Below, piece after piece: positions 52,391-61,044 of a stretch of 64,000 bases of DNA. Each line of letters begins with the position of its first letter. The first letter of the stretch is position 1. The DNA is from Bacteroides stercoris ATCC 43183 (GTDB lineage Bacteria; Bacteroidota; Bacteroidia; Bacteroidales; Bacteroidaceae). Location of the stretch: the NCBI RefSeq assembly GCF_025147325.1, contig NZ_CP102262.1, positions 3,472,001 to 3,536,000 on the forward strand, given 5' to 3'. Below the pieces are notes generated by a model. The model did not search any database. It was not told the origin of the DNA and saw only the letters and a list, made by a program, of their open reading frames with translations. A program made the translations under genes and the position numbers.

Positions 52391-52417
52391 TAAAAAAGAC
52401 CGCCGAACGGCAGTCTT
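52391..52417 (-). terminator. Rho-independent terminator of the histone H1-like gene
   Basis: On the minus strand AAGACTGCCG and CGGCGGTCTT (52417-52396) form a 10-bp stem including one G-T pair, followed by TTTTTTA. Confidence 0.8.
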
Positions 52418-52443
52418 TCACAGCATTAAATCTGCGTTTTCTC

Positions 52444-52620
52444 TTACTTTTTAGAATCTTCCAAAGATGCTTTGCGGAATTCTTTCATTGTCTTTTCGAT
52501 TTCCAAAGAAGCCTTACGTGCACGAGTACCGGCTGCCTTGTTACCGTTTTCCAACTGAGCTTTTGCATCTTTTTCGAATGCTGCATACAATTCTGCAACT
52601 TTTTCAACTAATTCTTTCAT
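52444..52620 (-). CDS. Histone H1-like small basic protein
   Basis: This 58-residue protein begins MKELVEKVAELYAAFEKDAK and continues helical and Lys/Arg-rich to the end. It matches the small histone H1/Hc1-like proteins of Bacteroidetes that bind DNA. A well-formed terminator follows. The frame is short but clearly coding. Confidence 0.75.
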   Translation of the reverse strand: MKELVEKVAELYAAFEKDAKAQLENGNKAAGTRARKASLEIEKTMKEFRKASLEDSKK

Positions 52621-52756
52621 AATCCTTTTTTAATTACTTCGTTAATAATGTCCGACAAAAATACATTCTTTCTTGAAATAAATGCAGAAAAACGATATTT
52701 TTTTTGAAATAATACGCAAAATCGGCATTTAAAAAGGCTTATACGTGTTTTTTATC

Positions 52757-52764
52757 TATTTTTG
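52757..52764 (+). promoter_or_regulatory. -7 box directly before the AlbA_2 gene
   Basis: TATTTTTG ends 5 bp before the ATG at 52770, so the transcript may be leaderless. Confidence 0.4.
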
Positions 52765-52769
52765 CAGAC

Positions 52770-53411
52770 ATGAAAACGCTTACTGATACCCAATATATAC
52801 ATGCTCTCATAGCCGAAGGAGAGCACCAACAACAAGATTTTAAGTTCGAAATATCTGATGCGCGAAAAATTGCCAAGACGCTTTCTGCCTTTTCAAATAC
52901 GGACGGCGGACGGCTTCTCATCGGCGTAAAGGATAATGGTAAGATTGCCGGAGTGCGTTCCGATGAAGAACAATATATGATAGAGGCAGCAGCCCGGTTA
53001 TACTGCCGGCCGGAAGTGAGTTACAGCACACAGACCTATCAGGTAGAAGGCCGCAGCGTATTACTTGTGCAAATCGATGAAAGCGACCGCAAACCGGTAT
53101 ATGCCAAGGACGAAGCCGGCAAATATCTTGCCTATTTGCGCATCAAGGACGAGAACATACTTGCCACCCCGGTACATCTGCGTATCTGGCAACAAAGCGA
53201 AAGTCCCCAAGGAGAATTGATGGAATATACCGAACGGGAGCAGCTACTGCTTGATTTACTGGAACAAAACGACCGGTTGTCACTGAACCGTTATTGCCGT
53301 CTGGCACGTCTGTCACGCCGTGCTGCAGAGCATCTGCTTGCCAAACTCATCCGTTATGACATTGTGGAACCCGTATTCGAAGGGCATAAGTTTCACTTCA
53401 AGCTGAAATAA
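52770..53411 (+). CDS. AlbA_2 (Schlafen-like) DNA-binding domain protein
   Basis: This 213-residue protein has the AlbA_2 domain in its first 130 residues (EGEHQQQDFKFEISDARKIA, FSNTDGGRLLIGVKDNGKI, VQIDESDRKPVYAK). A C-terminal winged-helix-like region follows (about 155-213, LSLNRYCRLARLSRRAAEHL). This architecture is common in putative transcriptional regulators. Target unknown. Confidence 0.75.
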   Translation: MKTLTDTQYIHALIAEGEHQQQDFKFEISDARKIAKTLSAFSNTDGGRLLIGVKDNGKIAGVRSDEEQYMIEAAARLYCRPEVSYSTQTYQVEGRSVLLVQIDESDRKPVYAKDEAGKYLAYLRIKDENILATPVHLRIWQQSESPQGELMEYTEREQLLLDLLEQNDRLSLNRYCRLARLSRRAAEHLLAKLIRYDIVEPVFEGHKFHFKLK

Positions 53412-53481
53412 AGAGTTGGAGTGCTGGTAAAAAGCAAGTTATTTACTACCTTTGCGCCCATAAATCAGAAAAATTATCATC

Positions 53482-54114
53482 ATGGGTATATTTGCCAAAC
53501 TATTCAACAAGAATTCGGAAGAGGTTTCTTCCAGAAATGTGGAGGACTTCGTTTCATTGACACGCGTCTATTTCCAGTCCGTGATAGCCGCCAACCTGGG
53601 CATCACCAACATCCGTTTTGTGCCGGATGTAGCCAACTTCAAACGTTTATTCAAAATCCCCACACAAGGCGGACGTCTGGGACAAGCGGAAAAAGCGGCT
53701 TCCCGCAAGATGCTGATGCAGGATTACGGCATCAGCGAAAGCTTCTTTAAAGAGATTGACGCATCCGTAAAAAAGCACTGCCGTACACAGAACGATGTAC
53801 AAGCCTATCTTTTCATGTATCAGGGATTCTCCAACGACCTGATGATGTTAATGGGCAACTTGATGCAATGGAAATTCCGTATGCCTTCCATCTTCAAAGG
53901 CGCATTACGCAGCATGACCGAAAAAACAGTACATGAGGTTTGCACCAAGACCGTGTGGAAAAAGGACGATGTGCACAAGACCGCTATGACAGTCCGCCAA
54001 TACAAAGAGCGGTTAGGATACTCGGAACAATGGATGACAGAGTATGTATACAACATAGTCATGCTGGCAAAGAAAGAACCGAAAAAGAAAGGTGACGAAC
54101 AAGAAAAAGCATAA
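53482..54114 (+). CDS. Conserved Bacteroidales hypothetical protein
   Basis: This 210-residue soluble protein begins MGIFAKLFNKNSEEVSSRNV. It is helical and has a Lys-rich C-terminal tail. No family known to me. It has a TACCTTTG box at 53447-53454 and is followed by a terminator. It looks like a single-gene unit. Confidence 0.6.
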   Translation: MGIFAKLFNKNSEEVSSRNVEDFVSLTRVYFQSVIAANLGITNIRFVPDVANFKRLFKIPTQGGRLGQAEKAASRKMLMQDYGISESFFKEIDASVKKHCRTQNDVQAYLFMYQGFSNDLMMLMGNLMQWKFRMPSIFKGALRSMTEKTVHEVCTKTVWKKDDVHKTAMTVRQYKERLGYSEQWMTEYVYNIVMLAKKEPKKKGDEQEKA

Positions 54115-54190
54115 GCTAAAGTTTTGACAAATAGGCAGAAAAGCGTTTGTTAGCAAAACAAAAAGAAATCTAAAATATTTCATAAGACGA

Positions 54191-54221
54191 AAGGCGAGGT
54201 TTTTATACCCCGCCTTTTTTT
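54191..54221 (+). terminator. Rho-independent terminator
   Basis: AAGGCG-A-GG pairs with CC-C-CGCCTT around a T-rich loop, followed by TTTTTTT (54191-54221). Confidence 0.8.
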
Positions 54222-54314
54222 GTTATATTTATCAGACCGTTTTTCCCCTCACGGAATATTGAAAGCGCATCCTGCGCCAATCACCGATTATTAATCTCTA
54301 AAAAAGAATTGCGT

Positions 54315-56414
54315 ATGAAACAAAAGAAAATGCTTGCACTCACTCTCTCACAACTGAAACAACTTTACCGGCACGAACTCCCCGAACTGACCGGCATCGC
54401 CGCCCGAAGCGGAGATGCACAGACTTTCAAAACATATCTGTCGGAGTATATGGCGGGACATCCCCAAGCGGAAAGTGAGGCCGGCAAGCTGATTCGACTT
54501 CTGATTGATTATGACGGACAAAAAGTACATGAACTCTCAACGGACAAGCAACTGCCTGTTTCAACCCTCTCCTTACTCTATGATTTCCTCACCGGCAAAC
54601 TGGAAGAATACCTCGAAACTGACCTTTTCATTGATTTATTCCGACAATTCAAACGTCTGCAACACCCCGAACATCCCCTACCCGGCTTCCAACGCGTAAA
54701 AGCCTGGAGTGAACGGTGGCCTTCCGGACTGGATGAGGATGTGCAACAACTCCGGGCATACAACAAAGAACGTATCCTGCATGCCCTCATACAGAAAATA
54801 GAAAACCGCAAGAATTCTGCTTCACGCTTTCATTTTGCAGAAGGCATCAGCTATGAAGAAAAATTCCGGCTCGTCAGCGAATGGTGGAACGATTTCCGCT
54901 TCCACCTTGCAATGGCAGTGAAAAGCCCTACGGAACTGAACCGTTTCCTGGGCAATTCACTTTCCGTGGAAACCATGTATTTATTGTCGCGTGCACGTAA
55001 AAAAGGCATGCCGTTCTTCGCCACCCCCTACTACCTTTCCTTATTGAACTGTACCGGAAGCGGCTATAACGACGACTCTTTACGCAGCTATATCCTCTAC
55101 TCGCCCCAATTGGTGGAGACCTACGGACAAATCCGCGCCTGGGAACGCGAAGACATTGTAGAAGCCGGCAAGCCGAACGCTGCAGGCTGGTTATTGCCCG
55201 ACGGTCACAATATCCACAGACGCTATCCTGAGGTGGCCATTCTTATCCCCGATACCATGGGAAGAGCCTGCGGCGGACTTTGCGCTTCCTGCCAGCGTAT
55301 GTACGATTTCCAAAGCAAACGCCTCAACTTTGAATTTGAAGAACTGCATCCCAAAGAAAGCTGGGACAAGAAATTGCGCCGCCTCATGACCTATTTCGAA
55401 GAAGACACGCAATTGCGTGACATCCTCATTACCGGCGGCGATGCTCTTATGAGCCAGAACAAAACCTTGCGCAACATATTGGACGCCGTTTACCGTATGG
55501 CGGTGCGCAAGCGAAAAGCCAACCAGGAACGCCCGGAAGGTGAGAAATACGCCGAATTGCAACGCATCCGCCTCGGTTCGCGCCTGCCCGCCTATCTACC
55601 GATGCGCATCAATGACGAATTAGTGGACATATTGCGTGAATTCAAGGAAAAGGCATCCACAGTCGGCATACGTCAGTTTATCATCCAGACACATTTCCAA
55701 ACCCCGCTGGAAGTTACTCCCGAAGCAGAGGAAGGCATTCGCAAACTGCTCTCGGCAGGATGGCTCATCACCAACCAGCTGGTGTATAATGTAGCCGCAT
55801 CCCGCCGGGGGCACACTGCACGCCTGCGACAGGTATTAAATAAACTGGGCATAATCTGTTACTACACATTCTCGGTGAAAGGATTTGAAGAAAATAATGC
55901 CGTTTTCACTCCAAACAGCCGCTCCATACAAGAAGAGCAGGAAGAAAAAGCATTCGGAAAACTTACCAAAGAAGATGCCCATAACCTCTCCGTACTGTTG
56001 GAACGGACACACGACCCTGCCGCCTGTATCCGCCGTTTTACGAAAGCACATCGCCTGCCATTCCTCGCCACAGACCGGAATGTGCTGAACCTGCCTGCCA
56101 TCGGAAAAAGCATGACTTTCAAAACGGTAGGAATCACTCCGGAAGGAAAGCGTATCCTTCGTTTCGAACACGACGGTACACGTTGCCATAGTCCTATTAT
56201 AGACAGTATCGGAGCAGTATACATTGTCGAAAGCAAATCCATAGCCGCCTATCTGCGACAACTGCAAGCCATGGGAGAGGACACGGAAGACTATGCTTCC
56301 ATCTGGAACTATACGGAAGGAAAAACCGAACCCCGGTTCAGCTTATACGAATATCCGGATTTCCCTTTCCGGATTACAGAAAAAATGAGTAATCTGGGAC
56401 TTGAAAGCTGCTGA
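54315..56414 (+). CDS. KamA-family radical SAM protein (lysine 2,3-aminomutase-like)
   Basis: This 699-residue protein has a long N-terminal region (about 1-300) and a KamA-like radical SAM core. The 4Fe-4S motif is CGGLCASC (about 318-325), DILITGGDALMS follows, and a PLP-binding-type segment lies at the C-terminal side (NQLVYNVAASRRGH). The family includes lysine aminomutases, but this extra-long version has no proven substrate. Start at the ATG 54315 (an upstream TTG at 54309 is less likely). Confidence 0.75.
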   Translation: MKQKKMLALTLSQLKQLYRHELPELTGIAARSGDAQTFKTYLSEYMAGHPQAESEAGKLIRLLIDYDGQKVHELSTDKQLPVSTLSLLYDFLTGKLEEYLETDLFIDLFRQFKRLQHPEHPLPGFQRVKAWSERWPSGLDEDVQQLRAYNKERILHALIQKIENRKNSASRFHFAEGISYEEKFRLVSEWWNDFRFHLAMAVKSPTELNRFLGNSLSVETMYLLSRARKKGMPFFATPYYLSLLNCTGSGYNDDSLRSYILYSPQLVETYGQIRAWEREDIVEAGKPNAAGWLLPDGHNIHRRYPEVAILIPDTMGRACGGLCASCQRMYDFQSKRLNFEFEELHPKESWDKKLRRLMTYFEEDTQLRDILITGGDALMSQNKTLRNILDAVYRMAVRKRKANQERPEGEKYAELQRIRLGSRLPAYLPMRINDELVDILREFKEKASTVGIRQFIIQTHFQTPLEVTPEAEEGIRKLLSAGWLITNQLVYNVAASRRGHTARLRQVLNKLGIICYYTFSVKGFEENNAVFTPNSRSIQEEQEEKAFGKLTKEDAHNLSVLLERTHDPAACIRRFTKAHRLPFLATDRNVLNLPAIGKSMTFKTVGITPEGKRILRFEHDGTRCHSPIIDSIGAVYIVESKSIAAYLRQLQAMGEDTEDYASIWNYTEGKTEPRFSLYEYPDFPFRITEKMSNLGLESC

Positions 56415-56474
56415 AAAACTATTTTTGATTAACTTTGCCTTATCATCCGCTAATGTATAAGCAAAATCAATCTT

Positions 56475-57050
56475 ATGGAAATAGAACAGCATCCTTTAGA
56501 ACCTTTCCTTCCCGGCAATGCACGTTTGCTGATGCTGGGGAGTTTCCCGCCGCAAAGAAAACGCTGGTCCATGGAGTTTTACTACCCGAACTGGAATAAT
56601 GACATGTGGCGTATTGCAGGTCTTTTATTCTTCAATGACAAAGACCATTTTGCCGATAAATCCCAAAAAGCTTTCCGCAAGGAGCGTATCATCGATTTCC
56701 TGAACGAAAAAGGGATAGCCCTGTTCGATACGGCCACTGCCGTAAGGCGGTTGCAAGACAATGCATCCGATAAGTACCTCGAAGTGGTCCGACCCACCGA
56801 CATATCCGCATTATTGCAACAACTGCCACAGTGCAAAGCGATTGTCACTACGGGACAAAAAGCTACCGACACGCTCTGTGCGCTGTTCTCATTGCAAGAA
56901 CCTAAAGTCGGCGATTTTACAGAATTCATTTTCGCAGACCGCCCTATGCGGCTCTACCGCATGCCCTCTTCATCAAGAGCTTATCCGCTGGCTTTAGAAA
57001 AAAAAGCGGCAGCCTATCGCATTATGTATCAGGACCTACAAATGTTATAA
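56475..57050 (+). CDS. Uracil-DNA glycosylase-family protein
   Basis: This 191-residue protein begins MEIEQHPLEPFLPGNARLLM and has the family signatures LMLGSFPPQRKRW and FYYPNWNNDMWRI, and a C-terminal RMPSSSRAYPL (glycosylase motif positions). It would remove uracil or mismatched bases from DNA, although exact substrate is not clear. It lies 74 bp before tRNA-Trp. Confidence 0.7.
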   Translation: MEIEQHPLEPFLPGNARLLMLGSFPPQRKRWSMEFYYPNWNNDMWRIAGLLFFNDKDHFADKSQKAFRKERIIDFLNEKGIALFDTATAVRRLQDNASDKYLEVVRPTDISALLQQLPQCKAIVTTGQKATDTLCALFSLQEPKVGDFTEFIFADRPMRLYRMPSSSRAYPLALEKKAAAYRIMYQDLQML

Positions 57051-57083
57051 GCCATTTTTTAAGAAAATAAAGCAACAAAGAAC

Positions 57084-57113
57084 TTGCAGATTTGAAAGTT
57101 TCCATTACCTTTG
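57084..57113 (+). promoter_or_regulatory. Promoter of tRNA-Trp
   Basis: TTG at 57084-57086, a 19-bp spacer and TACCTTTG at 57106-57113 fit the Bacteroides promoter consensus. Confidence 0.6.
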
Positions 57114-57124
57114 CAGCCGCAAAC

Positions 57125-57197
57125 ACGGGAGTAGCTCAGTTGGTAGAGCACCGGTCTCCAAAACCGGGTGTCGGGAGTTCGAGCCTCTCCTCCCGTG
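57125..57197 (+). tRNA. tRNA-Trp (CCA anticodon)
   Basis: 73 nt fold as a cloverleaf with acceptor ACGGGAG/CTCCCGT, D-arm GCTC-AGTTGGTA-GAGC, anticodon stem-loop CCGGTCTCCAAAACCGG with anticodon CCA, and T-arm GGGAGTTCGAGCCTCTC. Discriminator base G at 57197; the 3' CCA is not encoded. Followed by a strong terminator. Confidence 0.95.
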
Positions 57198-57202
57198 CAA
57201 TG

Positions 57203-57240
57203 ATAAGACCTTGTAAATTTAAAAAATTACAAGGTCTTAT
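57203..57240. terminator. Bidirectional terminator for tRNA-Trp and queE
   Basis: 14-bp perfect stem ATAAGACCTTGTAA/TTACAAGGTCTTAT (57203-57216 and 57227-57240), T-rich on both sides. It overlaps the end of queE. Confidence 0.8.
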
Positions 57241-57782
57241 TTTATTTCTATCAGTTTGTGCGTCTGCAAGCTCAGCCGCCATTTCGGATGCTGCATCACG
57301 CAAGCCACAGTTTCCGCAGTATTGCTGCAAGAACAGGGTTGCAGGAAAAAGTGTCCGGCAGGAAGCGATTCATATACGGCAATATCCTGTCCTTCGTACA
57401 CTACCTTCACCTCATCCATACGGGAAATGCACAATTTTGCACCTTGCTTGGGCGAGCAAGTCACCCAGTCTATATTATCCGGCAAGGAATGCGTACCGTT
57501 CGTTTCGATACAGACATACTTCCCCATCCGGTGCAGGCAGTCCACAAATTCACGGTCAATCCAGAGCGAAGGCTCTCCGCCCGTCAGTATCACCGTCATC
57601 GCAGGATATTTCCCCACTTCCGCCAAGATTTCCTCATCGGACATCCACACACCCTCTTCGTGCTGTGTATCGCAAAAAGAACATTTCAGGTTGCAACCGG
57701 AGAAACGCACAAAAACAGCCGGAGTACCCGTATGAAAGCCCTCTCCTTGCAAGCTGTAAAATATTTCGTTAATCTTCCTCAT
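57237..57782 (-). CDS. queE: 7-carboxy-7-deazaguanine synthase QueE
   Basis: This 181-residue radical SAM enzyme converts carboxytetrahydropterin to CDG in queuosine synthesis. It begins MRKINEIFYSLQGEGFHTG and has the cluster motif FSGCNLKCSFCDTQH (Cys-x3-Cys-x2-Cys) and TGGEPSLW. The 57782 ATG is preferred over an upstream TTG. It lies 11 bp after queD and is in the same operon. Confidence 0.9.
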   Translation of the reverse strand: MRKINEIFYSLQGEGFHTGTPAVFVRFSGCNLKCSFCDTQHEEGVWMSDEEILAEVGKYPAMTVILTGGEPSLWIDREFVDCLHRMGKYVCIETNGTHSLPDNIDWVTCSPKQGAKLCISRMDEVKVVYEGQDIAVYESLPAGHFFLQPCSCSNTAETVACVMQHPKWRLSLQTHKLIEIK

Positions 57783-57793
57783 AAGCGCTCCTG

Positions 57794-58126
57794 TCAATCC
57801 TCCTCATAGATGGCTATATTCGACTCGGATTCCTGCACTTCCACTTTAAAGCAGGCAGGTATCTGGCTGCATATCCAGCGTGCCATATTCTCGGCTGTCG
57901 GATTAAAGGGAAGGACTTCATTGATGTTCCGGTGATCCAGTTTTTCTTTCACCGTCTGTTTGATGTGGCTGAAATCAACCACCATTCCGTCGGCATTCAG
58001 TTCTTTGGCACGGCAATAGACTGTGATTATCCAATTGTGACCATGCAGATTCTCACATTTACTCTGATAAGAAAGATTCAGACTGTGTGCAGCCGAAACC
58101 TCCATTCGTTTAATGACTGTGTACAT
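57794..58126 (-). CDS. queD: 6-carboxytetrahydropterin synthase QueD
   Basis: This 110-residue enzyme begins MYTVIKRMEVSAAHSLNLSY. It has zinc-binding His in AAHSL and NLHGHNW, and a central region DFSHIKQTVKEKLDHRNINE. It makes the substrate of QueE, which follows in the operon. Confidence 0.9.
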   Translation of the reverse strand: MYTVIKRMEVSAAHSLNLSYQSKCENLHGHNWIITVYCRAKELNADGMVVDFSHIKQTVKEKLDHRNINEVLPFNPTAENMARWICSQIPACFKVEVQESESNIAIYEED

Positions 58127-58378
58127 ACTGTTAATACGCTGGTTAAAATATCATTTTATAAAACCGTGCATCTAATGTCACCTCGATGCGGCAGCAAAAG
58201 TACAAAAAACTTAGAATTTACACACGAGATTGACGCTTATTCATACATACAGTGAACACTACGACACTGCGCGGCTGCCTGATGTCCACAAAGACTCCGG
58301 TTGCAGGCAGAAAACATATTTCCCTGTACATATGAACAATAAACAATCCCAAACAATTTTATTATTCATCTTTTTATG

Positions 58379-58386
58379 TATTTTTG
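58379..58386 (+). promoter_or_regulatory. -7 box directly before the DUF454 gene
   Basis: TATTTTTG ends 4 bp before the ATG at 58391; a leaderless transcript is likely if it is used. Confidence 0.45.
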
Positions 58387-58390
58387 CGAC

Positions 58391-58750
58391 ATGAAAGTCC
58401 TTTATATTCTGTTCGGTACACTTTCTCTGGCACTCGGCATCATCGGCATTTTCCTGCCGTTACTGCCTACTACTCCGTTTCTGCTGCTCACAGCCGCCCT
58501 TTATGTACGCAGTTCTCCCCGCCTTTACAACCGGCTGCTGCACCATAAATACCTGGGAAGCTACATCCGTAACTTCCGTGAAAATAAAGCCATCCCGCTA
58601 AGAGCCAAAATCATCTCGGTCTCGCTGATATGGATAACCATCCTCAACTGTATCTTTTTCATAGTCCCCTACTGGTGGCTAAAGGCAGTGTTGTTGCTGA
58701 TTGCAGCAGGAACAAGCTACCACATCCTCTCTTTCAAAACACTGAAATAG
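58391..58750 (+). CDS. YbaN/DUF454 membrane protein
   Basis: This 119-residue protein begins MKVLYILFGTLSLALGIIGI and has the family core LPLLPTTPFLLLTAALYVRS. Transmembrane segments lie at about 4-30, 75-90 and 95-110. Function unknown. The 3' end overlaps mqnB convergently by 17 bp. Confidence 0.75.
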   Translation: MKVLYILFGTLSLALGIIGIFLPLLPTTPFLLLTAALYVRSSPRLYNRLLHHKYLGSYIRNFRENKAIPLRAKIISVSLIWITILNCIFFIVPYWWLKAVLLLIAAGTSYHILSFKTLK

Positions 58751-59312
58751 ATTCGAAAAACGCTCCCAGTCCTTTACGGGCATCCGCCAGTTTATCTTCC
58801 CAGTGCTTCACCGAATTCTGCCCGATAATGTCCGTCACATACTTCACGGCGATGAACGGCGTGTTCTTGGTACGGCACACCCATGCCTGGGCATAAGCCT
58901 CCATATCCACCACATCGCCTTTTACATCCGACAGTTCCGTCAGGAAAGTATCACCCGTATTGCACACTCCTTCTCGCTGCCAATGCAGGCAATATCCTTT
59001 TTGCGCCAACAGTTCCGCCGAGTCTATCTCGCATTCCATATCAAACCCTTTCAGCCGCTGCATATCACGGTCTACAAAATGACGGCATACAAAAATATCC
59101 CCCACCTGATGGCGGACAGTTCCTGCCGTGCCCACATTGACAACCAAATCGGGCTGCGCACGATTAATTGCTTCCGTAAGGTAAAAAGCAGATTTCACCT
59201 TTCCTATTCCGGTGCGAAGATAACCCACCTGCACTTCTTCCTCCCCTATCAAACCGGGGAATTTCAATTCCGTAAATTCGCCTTGAACGGCATAAGTCAC
59301 CAAAATTTTCAT
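58734..59312 (-). CDS. mqnB: Futalosine hydrolase-like nucleosidase
   Basis: This 192-residue protein is a purine nucleoside phosphorylase/nucleosidase fold with VVNVGTAGTVRHQVGDIFV (about 59-77), the GDTFLTEL segment and VVDMEAYAQAWVCR (catalytic-type Glu). It resembles MqnB, which hydrolyses futalosine in the alternative menaquinone route used by Bacteroidetes; a general MTA/SAH nucleosidase is the alternative. Confidence 0.7.
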   Translation of the reverse strand: MKILVTYAVQGEFTELKFPGLIGEEEVQVGYLRTGIGKVKSAFYLTEAINRAQPDLVVNVGTAGTVRHQVGDIFVCRHFVDRDMQRLKGFDMECEIDSAELLAQKGYCLHWQREGVCNTGDTFLTELSDVKGDVVDMEAYAQAWVCRTKNTPFIAVKYVTDIIGQNSVKHWEDKLADARKGLGAFFESISVF

Positions 59313-59332
59313 ATTTTCTTATTTTTATTCCG

Positions 59333-59386
59333 GAGTCTGTTTAAATCCTGTCCGAAACATTTCTTGAAGAGAATTTAAACAGACTC
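59333..59386. repeat. 14-bp inverted repeat around a 26-nt loop
   Basis: GAGTCTGTTTAAAT (59333-59346) and ATTTAAACAGACTC (59373-59386). It lies between mqnB and the next minus-strand gene and could be a terminator or a dispersed genomic hairpin. Confidence 0.5.
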
Positions 59387-59407
59387 TTAACTAACGGGTT
59401 CACATCC

Positions 59408-59692
59408 CTACTTCATTATATACGATTTCAACGCCTCCACATATTCCTCAAAAGCCTCTATTCCCTGCGGGGTAATCTTGCAAAGCGTGCAGGGCATCTT
59501 CCCCTTAAAAGTCTTGGTCACAACTATATACCCCGCTTTGGCAAGTTTATCCAGTTGCACACTGAGGTTGCCGGCCGTTGCACCGGTCTGCTGGCGGATG
59601 TATACAAAATCCGCTTCTTCAACACTGATGAGCAACGACATTACGGCAAGCCTCAGTTCACTGTGAAGCAAAGGGTTTAATTCCTTAAACAT
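59408..59692 (-). CDS. Winged-helix transcriptional regulator
   Basis: This 94-residue protein begins MFKELNPLLHSELRLAVMSL and has a winged-helix HTH (about 10-85) with QTGATAGNLSVQLDKLAKAG as recognition region. It lies 1 bp from the membrane protein gene, with which it forms a two-gene operon, suggesting that it regulates that gene or a related target. Confidence 0.75.
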   Translation of the reverse strand: MFKELNPLLHSELRLAVMSLLISVEEADFVYIRQQTGATAGNLSVQLDKLAKAGYIVVTKTFKGKMPCTLCKITPQGIEAFEEYVEALKSYIMK

Positions 59693-59693
59693 A

Positions 59694-60308
59694 TCACTTA
59701 CTCTTATTTTTGTTTTCCTTCTTCGCTTTATAGTTCAAAATATGTCCCGGTATTATCATTGCGAGTATGACCACCAGAACAAACTCCGGCAATATCTGCA
59801 AAAAAGAGGACTTATCCCAAACCTCAAACAACATTCTCAAGCCCAACAGAACGCCCATGCTCGACAAGCCCGAAAACCGGGTATAACGAATGAGGACTCC
59901 CGTAAAGATACTGCCCAACGAAAGCAATATGGCACACAAAGGCAATATTACTTCGAAAGCATGGAAGTATGCGGCCATCAACGCAACCGCCAGACAGACG
60001 ATTCCCATAAACTGCCACAGCTCATTCAATACTTTATCTATATACAAGCTCACCGGCTTGTCCTTTCTCCGCACAAAAATATAACTCAGCAGGTAGCCCA
60101 CAACGGGAATTCCCCAAAAGCCCCACATCCATGCAGAATTTTGTGTCAGACCGACCCCGGCCCAAACAACCAGAGTCAGCAACACACAAACATACCCCCA
60201 CAATAAAAACATATTTCCACTACCGGCATCCAGATTCCGACGTGTGTTCCGAATCATTTGAGTGATAAGCTCCAAGCTTTCTTTCTCATTCAATTTTCTA
60301 TCTTCCAT
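59694..60308 (-). CDS. Membrane protein with four to six TM segments
   Basis: This 204-residue protein starts MEDRKLNEKESLELITQMIR; the longer frame from 60335 adds nine residues and is less likely. Hydrophobic segments span about 33-55, 62-80, 105-122, 130-150 and 170-190. No family recognised. It is the first gene of an operon with the winged-helix regulator; such pairs are common in Bacteroidetes. Confidence 0.6.
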   Translation of the reverse strand: MEDRKLNEKESLELITQMIRNTRRNLDAGSGNMFLLWGYVCVLLTLVVWAGVGLTQNSAWMWGFWGIPVVGYLLSYIFVRRKDKPVSLYIDKVLNELWQFMGIVCLAVALMAAYFHAFEVILPLCAILLSLGSIFTGVLIRYTRFSGLSSMGVLLGLRMLFEVWDKSSFLQILPEFVLVVILAMIIPGHILNYKAKKENKNKSK

Positions 60309-60515
60309 AGTCTTATCCAGTTTTTTATTATACATTATTACAACTCCGGGTTCGAACTCCGATACAAAGATAATAAGTTTATTTTATAAACCAAATTATA
60401 TAATAAATTATTTTATATACATTTCAACAACCATATACACAAACTTATCCCAAATGATAGAAGAAGCAATTACCCATACAACTACGGACTAATGCCAACC
60501 CTGCCAAAATCTAAT

Positions 60516-60603
60516 CGTCCGACAGTTGTTTACTTCTCGTCCGACAGCCGTTTCTCTTTCGTCCAACAACTGTCGGACGAAAGAGAAACGGCTGTCGGAC
60601 GAG
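60516..60603. repeat. Overlapping alternative hairpins (29-bp and 15-bp stems)
   Basis: Perfect 29-bp arms 60536-60564 and 60575-60603 enclose a 10-nt loop. The loop plus start of the right arm (60565-60579) also pairs with 60516-60530 in a perfect 15-bp stem, so the two structures exclude each other. Four copies of a GTCCGACAG-type unit make up the array. Non-coding interval 60309-60736. Confidence 0.75.
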
Positions 60604-60686
60604 AAAATTTCAGCATGAAATAAATTAATAACAGTCCTGTTTTCCCCTTATTTTAACGCATACAGAACATTTTTCCTTGAAAAGCT

Positions 60687-60716
60687 TTTGTAATCTCCAA
60701 GTTAATTGTATTTTTG
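60687..60716 (+). promoter_or_regulatory. Promoter of the coiled-coil/zapA operon
   Basis: TTTG at 60687-60690, an 18-bp spacer and TATTTTTG at 60709-60716. This sets the start of the first gene at 60737. Confidence 0.6.
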
Positions 60717-60736
60717 TGTACAATTTTGGTGTAGTA

Positions 60737-61030
60737 ATGACAGACGAAGAAAAGAAGCTATTAAGTACTTTTGAAGCCAGACTGCGGCATTTAATCTATC
60801 TGCATGATGAATTAAAACGCGAAAATGCTGAACTTAAGCAACTTCTACAAGCTAAAGAAGAAGAATGCGGGAAAGTACGTGCCGATTACAAAGAGCTGGA
60901 AAACAACTACACGAACCTAAAAACAGCTACGACAATCAGCCTTAACGGCAGTGACGTAAAAGAGACGAAACTGCGATTGTCCAAATTAGTGCGTGAAGTC
61001 GATAAATGCATCGCTTTGTTGAATGAATAA
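60737..61030 (+). CDS. Coiled-coil protein upstream of zapA
   Basis: This 97-residue protein begins MTDEEKKLLSTFEARLRHLI and has a heptad coiled coil (about 10-60). The start at 60737 is chosen because the promoter lies at 60687-60716, which excludes the longer frame from 60677. Its place 14 bp before zapA suggests a cell-division role such as a ZapB-like partner, but no direct homology is visible. Confidence 0.6.
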   Translation: MTDEEKKLLSTFEARLRHLIYLHDELKRENAELKQLLQAKEEECGKVRADYKELENNYTNLKTATTISLNGSDVKETKLRLSKLVREVDKCIALLNE

Positions 61031-61044
61031 AAGAAAGAGGATGT

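Noticed and set aside
52381..52611. 76-codon plus-strand frame
   Set aside because: It is the shadow of the histone H1-like gene and its terminator on the minus strand.
57237..57809. Plus-strand frames opposite queE
   Set aside because: They are antisense to a clear radical SAM gene and have no recognisable motifs.
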